A DNA stretch of 64,000 bases from Trichuris trichiura (Eukaryota; Nematoda; Enoplea; Trichinellida; Trichuridae). Below are positions 57,380 through 64,000 of the stretch, in pieces; position 1 is the first letter of the stretch; the number at the start of each line of letters is the position of its first letter. The stretch lies in NCBI GenBank assembly GCA_037903355.1, contig JBAJFE010000014.1, positions 7,316,001-7,380,000 on the forward strand, written 5' to 3'. The translations under genes and the position numbers were made by a program. Below the pieces are notes generated by a model. The model was not told the DNA's origin. It searched no databases and was given only the letters and a program-made list of their open reading frames with translations.

Positions 57380-59946
57380 CCTAGGTTCTCCAAGTGGGCG
57401 ATATCGCCCCCTGGGGGGCGATGGGAAACTCATGCGGGGGCGTTGAGAATCACATAAGAGAAATTCTGGAAGAATTGTCTCTAGCGCAAAAAGGCTGTCA
57501 GAAAAACCGGCGTAAGAAGTGCCTTTCTTAAATCGCTCTCGCCAGAAGTGGAGGCGGGGACTTTAAAGGTGGTCAAGTGGGGATGGAGGGCGCAATTGAA
57601 CAATGGTGTTTTTCATGGCTCAACTCCGCCAAAAGTTGAGACGGTAAGTTCAAAGAAGGTCAATTGGTGATTGCTTAGAGTTCATCCCATTCTGCCCTAG
57701 CTGTTTCATTCCTTCACCTGCGACTAAAAGGCTACCTCTGTGTTTGATTTGTGGTAGCGTTTTCGAACGAATCTATAAAGCCATCGAGGCTACAAGACCA
57801 CATTAATAGAGTACATCCAGACATGCGTGACAAGAACATCAGCTACTTTCAGTCGCTTCGCCAGAAATTTTGTGCAACGAACATATTGCCACGTATGTTG
57901 CCACCGGCACCAGGAAAAGATAAAGATGGCCTGCGTGCGTCTTATACCATTTCATTACTGATTGCAAAATGTGGAAAGCCACATAACATTGGGGAAACAC
58001 TGTTGCTTCCCGTGATTAGCGAAGTTATCCAGACTGTACTGCACATGTCAACAACTAAAATAATCGGAAGGATACCTCTGAGTAATGACACGGTGCAAGG
58101 AAGGATTGACGAAATGAGCAACGACGTAGAACGCACTCTATGCGACTTCTTGAGAGCAACGCATTTTTCTCTGCAGCTTGATGAGTCGATCTTACCTAAC
58201 AATGAAGCATTATTAATAGGTTATGTCTGATTCGTAATGGATGAAGCCCTGGTACAGGAACTGCTGTTTGCCACACAGTTGCAGACAGATACCAAACAAG
58301 AAGCCCTATTTCCTTGCTGTAGAAAAATGTTTCAAGGATAAAAACATGCCTATAGCGATCATAGTTGCTGTGGCAACCGGTGGAGCATCGTCGATGGTGG
58401 GCTGCTACCGCGGCTTTCTCGCACATTTGAAGCAGCTTGTTCCTGGCCTTTTGGCGGTTCATTACGTCATTCACCGACAGCATTTAGCTTCAAGACGCCT
58501 GAGCAAACGATTAAACTGATCACTCCAATTAGTTATTACGGCGGTTAATACCATCAAAAGTAAATCGCTGAATGAGAGATTATTCAGACAGCTGGATGAA
58601 CAGAATCATGGAGACTTCAATCGCCTGTTACTTTAGACTGAAGTTCGCTGCTTGTCAAAGGATGCTTGTTTAACTCGGTTCTACGGCCTCTTTGACACAG
58701 TTCTAGAATTTGTGTAATGTGTGAACCCTTCTCCTGAAGAAAATTTAAAGAAAAACAAGAAAGACATCGCGTATCTGGCAGACATATATTACATATTCAA
58801 AGCAATGAACTTTCAGCTCCAAGGCAGTGACTTAAACTTGATTGAAACGAAAGGTGTTATATCTGCTTTCGTCGCGAAATTGCCAACTTTCAAAGGAAAC
58901 TTACGGGCCGGTGAGTTCTATCCGTTTCCCCTTCTAGCTGCACTGAAGGAAGAAGAGGACATCGCTAAACAAGAAGTTGAAGTGTACTGTCAACACTTGC
59001 ACGTTGACTCCACGGAACGGTTCAGTGATATCCTTAACTTAAAAATTCCACAGTGGGCAATAGACCCTATGTCCGACGTCGGCGAAGCGGAGATGGAATT
59101 GCAGGGAAAACTGCTTGAACTGCAAAGCAGCGAAGAGCTGAAAGTGAAATTGAAAAGTGAATATCAGCAGTTTTGGGTCCAGAGCGAAATAAGGAAGCTG
59201 TTTCCGCTGTTATGGGCTCCTGTAAAAAACATCCTTATTGCGTTTCCATTGTTTTATTTAGCAGATTGCGGTTTTAGCGCAGTTACGGAGCTTCTAAGTA
59301 GCAAGAGAGATGTCGGCTGGACATAGTGAATCGAGGTGACCTTAGACTGATGATGACAAAGAGGCAGCCAAACGTAGACAACTTGCTCGTACTGCATTAA
59401 GCACACCCATCACATTGAGTAGTGTCCGTTCATGTGCAGTCGCAAACTTGCGTTATAGTTTCTTTTGTATTTTCTCGCTTAAGCGCTTTCACTTCAACCT
59501 GGTTCCTTCTCACCACAATTTTTTTTGGTGTACATACGAAAACAAACAGACGCACACTGATTGTTTTTTTCAGGAAAGGCTAATGAATGCTTTTTGCATA
59601 TGTGACTCCATGTCCTGAAAAATGTGACAAGAGATGTGAAAGGCAAGCAGAAATTTTCACATCGTAAAGTGGTTAGTGGAGAAGCAGGAGTGGTACAGTA
59701 CGCCTTTCAGGTGACCAGGAGTTGAAGTCTTTTGTGCAAAATGTTCTCACGAGTAGCGGTTTTGCAAAAATTTTCGCATCAGGAGCGACGGAGGGAAATG
59801 TTTGAGAACCTACTAACCTTCCGACTATGCCACGTCCAACCTTCCAGCCAATCAGCGCGCTCGAAATTGACCAACCAGAATTGGGGGGCAGTAGCGGTCA
59901 GGAACGTTCACAGGGAGCGATGCAGCAAAAAGTTTGAGGACCTATG
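57380..59946 (+). mobile_element. ZBED-type hAT element, copy 3, complete termini
   Basis: Starts cctaggttctccaagtgggc and ends ...aaagtttgaggacctatg, flanked by ctctagac (57372-57379, 59947-59954). It is 2567 bp and in the same family as 40875-44051, but the start of the BED exon and its upstream part are deleted near 57700-57750. Its 3' flank is shared with the next MITE. Confidence 0.92.
57751..59326 (+). pseudogene. ZBED5-like hAT transposase, copy 3
   Basis: Frames 57751-58230 (end of BED finger LQDHINRVHPD; SLLIAKCGKPHNIGETLLLP; FSLQLDESILPNNE), 58241-58519 (ATGGASSMVGCYRGFLAHL; HYVIHRQHLASRRL) and 58721-59326 (QQFWVQSEIRKLFPLLW; LADCGFSAVTELLSSKRDVG) follow each other. Stops sit at 58230, 58519, about 58636 and 58717. 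The BED finger has lost its first two cysteines with the deleted 5' part. Several breaks differ from copy 2, so both decayed after the split from a shared parent. Confidence 0.88.
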
Positions 59947-59954
59947 CTCTAGAC

Positions 59955-60657
59955 CAGGGGTGGGGAACCTTTTTGGTGCCGCGGGCCGTTAAGACGTTTA
60001 TAAGACCATTCGCAGGCCGTATAGCGTATTTAAACGAAAAACAGCCTGCTTTATTTGCACGTATGTTTATTAAGTCACCCCTAATGGGATGCTTGGAACT
60101 GCTTTTCCCTGGTGAGGTAACTCTCAAATAAAAGGCAGAATTTTGAGACAATTCTACAACCCAGTTGTAAAGAACATAATTGCAACTGCAGAGAACGAAA
60201 TAACTTTTTTGTACTTCGAAGACGTATATGACAGGCGATCGGCGCAAACCGTTGAGAACGATAGCAAGAGAAGGCGAGAACTACGCCAGTGACTACTTAG
60301 AGCAAAAAAGCAGAAGTGCTCTAGCATGCCGGACAGTCGTTATCTCGAACAAAGCAATGGTCCACGCTACTGACGCGCGCACACACACTATAGTGGCGCC
60401 TACTGCTTGTCAGCGAGGACTAACAATGTCGGTTTATCGACAGAGAGCCGACAACAGGGCAGTCTTCCAAGCCAGCCTGACACTCCCTGCTTGTTACGCA
60501 AGGTTTATGCTCTTACTAGGATTCACATAAAATACGTTTATCGCTTTATGAAAAATAACTTTCTACAATCACATTTCACTGAATCTCGCATCCATGTGCG
60601 GTTGCCCCAGCGCGTGGGCGGAAAATGGCCTCGCTGGCCGGACGTTCCCCACCCCTG
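59955..60657. mobile_element. 700-bp hAT-type MITE (caggggtgggg family), copy C
   Basis: Starts caggggtggggaacc and ends ...ttccccacccctg. It is flanked by ctctagac at 59947-59954 and 60658-60665. The left copy is also the right target copy of the ZBED hAT element before it. Confidence 0.92.
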
Positions 60658-60665
60658 CTCTAGAC

Positions 60666-61400
60666 GGATGGCTCTTTATTTCAGAAGATGAATGCTTACC
60701 GGCCCATTATAAACATCTAACTTTCAGTTACATATGAAAAATTAACCCACGAGCCAAGTTCAGAAAATGAAACGTGACTAGCAATCGCAACATCATTACA
60801 GCCTGATTCCTGTTAGCGCAAATAAGCCCTGATAGAATGCAAAGCTGCAGATTAAAAAAATTACGCATGGAACTGTTTCTATAAATGCAGAAACTGATAA
60901 GGACGAAGCTCAATCGGTCTCTTTATTTCGCTGATACTCAAGAACATCGACTACAGGAAAACATTATGCTAGAACCGTATTGTTTATGAAGCAGAAAGAA
61001 TTATCTTGCGCAGATATACTACTCCCTTAAACAACGTTCCTTGACAAAAAAACTCAAAAAGCTTACGTAAGAAAACTTGAGATATGCATATGTTACGAGA
61101 GAGAAACGGTTCGAAGGCGTTGGTAGGATAGCAATATAGAAAAGTTTTACGACGTAATAAGAAAATGCGTCCTTCCATTAACGCCGAAACAAATAATTTT
61201 ACCAAGCTAGCTTAAACCGCACTGAAGGCATCATTAAGAAATCAGACAAAAATGTCTTGATCCTGAGGATCAGAAACAAATAACATTAATTTTCTTGACT
61301 AGTTGTGTAGAACTGCTAAACCATTTAGAGAGGGCACCAGATTGCTAGATACATTTCAAGAGTTTTGCCCCCTTACGCTCTATTCTAAAACAAAATAGGA
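60666..61400. other. intergenic, nothing recognised
   Basis: AT-rich, no gene. Probably the worn 5' part of the PLE remnant that follows. Confidence 0.35.
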
Positions 61401-61613
61401 TCAATATCCTATATGATGAGAGATGTTGTTTATGAGATCAAAAACGGCTGCAACGCCTCCTACATACGAGAAAGTGACAACTCTTCACTCCATTCTTTAA
61501 TGGTAAACGGATTGTTCCCGTTGAGCGGTAGAAAAGGTGACGGAACGATAAGCAAGTGCAAAAACCAGAGCTTCCGGAACGCTACTGTTTCCATCTTCAG
61601 TGGTAGGGCATAG
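61401..61613 (+). pseudogene. PLE GIY-YIG fragment and pLTR core
   Basis: The frame from 61413 has VVYEIKNGCNASYIRESDNS, matching the PLE endonuclease start (V(V)Y.I.C..C...YIG.T). It soon ends in pLTR-like sequence with a decayed hammerhead-like core on the minus strand (ctgaagatgg...gttccggaagc, 61572-61605). Confidence 0.65.
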
Positions 61614-61689
61614 GCAGACGTAGTTGCCTGTTATGATGTCTTACCACTGACAAACGGATCAAGGAGCTAGCGTGCAGCACCTGGTCCGG

Positions 61690-61830
61690 TTGATCAAGTC
61701 AGTCCACGCTTCGCTAATCTCCACACCGTTGTCGCGGTTAATGGTGTCACTGTAGCGGACGTAGAACGCCTCTCACTTTTCGTAGAGAAAATTGGTTCTC
61801 GCGAAAATGATCGTTGGTTTGAGGACGAGT
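61690..61830. mobile_element. PLE pLTR fragment
   Basis: 'cacgcttcgctaatctcc...gttgtcgcggttaatggtg' followed by 'gtagaacgcctctcactttt' parallels 53768-53860 and 53925-53990. Solo piece between two oppositely oriented GIY-YIG fragments. Confidence 0.55.
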
Positions 61831-61879
61831 GAGCATTAAGAGGAATGTTGAACGACCGCTGAGCTTTTTATCGCTTCTG

Positions 61880-62160
61880 CCATTGTTTTCACAGAGTTTC
61901 TCAGTCTTCGTAGTTAGTTTTTTTCTTTAGTGATCAGCCAGATCCTTTACGTTGTCGTTGTTCCTTTATCTCTGTGAATCGTTGAAGTCAGGTCCTGTCT
62001 GTTGCTCTCCATTTAGTTTGATCAAATTTCGCTTGTAACGATTGAGTGCGTCCATATGCCGGTTGAAGCTATGAAATAATGTTGCTAGTTTTTCCTATGT
62101 AGGAGGCGCTGCAACTACGCGTGATCTTATAAACGAGTCTTTGCTTCACGGGTTCAACCA
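61880..62160 (-). pseudogene. PLE GIY-YIG endonuclease fragment, minus strand
   Basis: On the minus strand, RLVYKITRSCSASYIGKTSN (62080-62140) is a good PLE GIY-YIG start, with YIGKT intact. After a frameshift it continues with HMDALNRYKRNLIKLNGEQQ. The upstream RT is unreadable. It faces the plus-strand fragment at 61413, so two PLE remnants lie head to head. Confidence 0.75.
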
Positions 62161-62679
62161 GCGCTTAGATGGGATTAATCGTTTCAAGAATGCGCGAAAA
62201 AAATTCAATAGCGCGGAAGTTTCACAGACGCAAGGGAGATCAATACCAGCCGACATACCCAGGACGCAAAGGGCGTGCTAGATCACCAAATAAAAACCTG
62301 AGCAGACTGAAAAACGGAAGAAGAAACCGAATTACAAGAAAAAGGTGGCTGACACGATCGCAAGCTCAGCGTAATTCCACCCAATGTTTGTTCGACCACA
62401 CACCGGAAGACCGTGTAGTGAAAGCCTGTTTTCCCTAAGAAAAGTCAAGGAGGCGTTCTAAATCCCCCATAACGAGTGGTTGAACAGAGACAAAGCTGTC
62501 GAGGTCAGTGAAGCGTGGTCTACTACGATCAATCAGAGAAAGCGCGCTGGCTCCTTGACCTGTTTTCTGCTTTATATAAAAGCATTACAGGTACTAACTT
62601 ACCTGGGCCTTAATGTCAACCACTGAAGACGGAAACAGACAGTTTTTGAAAGATACGATATCCTTTTTGTAAATGTAAC

Positions 62680-62880
62680 TTCTTGGTACGGGACCGTATA
62701 GTTTCATGTCGAGTTTCTTCTACGGAAAGTTTGTCCCGTTGATAATATTTTTAATATTCTGGAGCTTTCGGGTCGAACGAGACCTGTCTTCAGCGGTGTT
62801 AAAATAAAGCAATGAAGTAACAAAATTTTCACGGTATTAAAATGATGTAATGGGTGTTGCTCAGGGATGTTTTAACTAAT
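62680..62880 (-). mobile_element. PLE pLTR (host of the nested insertion)
   Basis: The minus strand carries ctgaaga (62787-62793), stem ggtc/gacc, and gaaagctcc (gaaa 62766-62769). Further on, toward lower coordinates, it has 'tatacggtcccgtaccaag', also seen at 8531-8546. It ends where the tandem pLTR insertion begins at 62892. Confidence 0.65.
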
Positions 62881-62891
62881 TAAAGTCGAAT

Positions 62892-63930
62892 TAATTAATT
62901 AGAAAAAAAGAAAAAGGAAGAGGACAACGAGAGGGAAGAAGAATGAAGGATTAGTGGCGGGAAAGCATGTTTAAAATCTGTTTGCTTGTTTAAAACAAAA
63001 CGGGCAAACGTCGATTGAATGCTCGTTGGTTCTCATTTGTTCGCGTGCCGCCGTCGTGGGAGGTCGGTTGGAAGCTCGCTGCGCCGTCTGACTGACTAGG
63101 CGGGACCGAAACCTGACGGCTCAAGGTAGAGCTGACGGCGGTAGGCCTCTGCCAAAGTTGGTCGGATGGGGCGGCTTGCAACCATAAAGACCGACCCGAC
63201 TGGCGGCACAATTACGCTGATGACGGGCCACGGAGAGGCCCGAAAGCTCCGTTAAGTTTTTTAAAATAAAATAAACTTTTAGAAGAACGGGTTGCAAAAT
63301 TCCGCGAAAAATTTCAGAATAAAAAAATTTACAATACCCGTTACGAAGAAGAAAAAAGAAAAAAGAAAACAAAAAGAGGTGTTTCGCGGGCACCTAAAAG
63401 CGAAAGAAAAAAAGCGAGGAGAAAAAAGAAAAAAAGAAGAAAGAAGAAAAAGAGAAAAACGAGAAAAAGAAGAAGAAAAAAAAATAAAAAAACGAATAAA
63501 GAAAGAAGAAAATAAAGAAAAAAAAAAGAAAAAGGAAGAGGACAACGAGAGGGAAGAAGAATGAAGGATTAGTGGCGGGAAAGCATGTTTAAAATCTGTT
63601 TGCTTGTTTAAAACAAAACGGGCAAACGTCGATTGAATGCTCGTTGGTTCTCATTTGTTCGCGTGCCGCCGTCGTGGGAGGTCGGTTGGAAGCTCGCTGC
63701 GCCGTCTGACTGACTAGGCGGGACCGAAACCTGACGGCTCAAGGTAGAGCTGACGGCGGTAGGCAAAGTTGGTCGGATGGGGCGGCTTGCAACCATAAAG
63801 ACCGACCCGACTGGCGGCACAATTACGCTGATGACGGGCCACGGAGAGGCCCGAAAGCTCCGTTAAGTTTTTTAAAATAAAATAAACTTTTAGAAGAACG
63901 GGTTGCAAAATTCCGCGAAAAATTTCAGAA
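62892..63930 (+). mobile_element. PLE insertion: two direct pLTR copies around a purine tract
   Basis: Flanked by the exact 15-bp repeat taattaaagtcgaat (62877-62891, 63931-63945). Inside, two direct copies (about 62903-63320 and 63520-63930) differ mainly by a 7-bp indel at 63147-63153. Each ends with the hammerhead-like core ctgatga (63217-63223 and 63828-63834), stem gggcc/ggccc and gaaa (63242-63245 and 63853-63856). The 200 bp between them are almost pure A/G. Tandem pLTRs are a known PLE arrangement; RT and endonuclease are absent. Confidence 0.85.
63346..63565. repeat. purine-rich tract
   Basis: Mostly A and G on the plus strand over about 220 bp, between the two pLTR copies. It gives a Lys/Glu/Arg-only open frame (63292-63564) that I take as a composition artefact. 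Confidence 0.8.
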
Positions 63931-64000
63931 TAATTAAAGTCGAATGTTTTAAAGTAGATTTCCTTGTGTCCTCATCTTCTGTCTGTCAGCTAGCCATTTT

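Noticed and set aside
63292..63564. 90-codon Lys/Glu/Arg-rich frame
   Set aside because: It is simply the translation of an almost pure purine tract, where stop codons are rare by composition.
1..64000. CRISPR arrays, prokaryotic operons, rRNA genes
   Set aside because: None present: no regularly spaced short repeats, no tightly packed uninterrupted genes, no rRNA-like conserved blocks; spliced animal genes throughout.

Overview
This is animal nuclear DNA, not bacterial or viral. Genes are split by GT-AG introns, from 47 bp to about 6 kb, and the space between exons is full of degenerate transposable elements. I read three host genes. (1) On the minus strand, 14186-30106 holds a complete RBM5/RBM10-type splicing regulator in 18 exons. 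My exon calls keep one open frame of 806 codons plus stop, with RRM1, RanBP2 zinc finger, RRM2, OCRE, C2H2 zinc finger and G-patch in the family's order. (2) Divergently, on the plus strand, 31445-38801 holds a two-exon BEN-domain gene that looks like BANP/SMAR1 (392 aa). (3) On the minus strand, 49226-50709 holds two internal exons of a coiled-coil protein with a Gln8 run that I do not recognise; its ends are not found.

Most of the rest is mobile DNA. 1-3519: a hAT end, a BEL/Pao integrase remnant and Tigger transposase pieces. 4390-4703: a Merlin-like MITE. 5938-10320: hAT elements, one interrupted by a Penelope-like (PLE) insertion. 10719-13700: a Tigger deletion derivative, a hAT MITE and a mariner remnant. 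The introns of the RBM and BEN genes hold five hAT-type MITEs and several PLE terminal pieces. 39459-45317: a Tigger carrying two hAT elements inserted side by side. 51991-60665: more hAT, PLE and Tigger-like elements, including a second side-by-side hAT pair. 61413-63945: PLE remnants, one nested in another.

The most striking patterns are these. Two unrelated hAT families twice sit next to each other sharing a single 8-bp target, giving three copies of ctctagat and three of ctctagac. The hAT targets resemble nTCTAGAn. PLE terminal segments recur as inverted (palindromic) pairs, and many carry a hammerhead-ribozyme-like core (CTGANGA, a stem, then GAAA).

The organism is uncertain. Compact genes with some short introns, plus BEL/Pao, ZBED-type hAT, Tigger, mariner and PLE elements, suggest an invertebrate. 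An enoplean (whipworm-like) nematode is one guess, an arthropod another. Coordinates of exons and element ends were read by eye from splice sites, reading-frame phase and target duplications, without alignment software.
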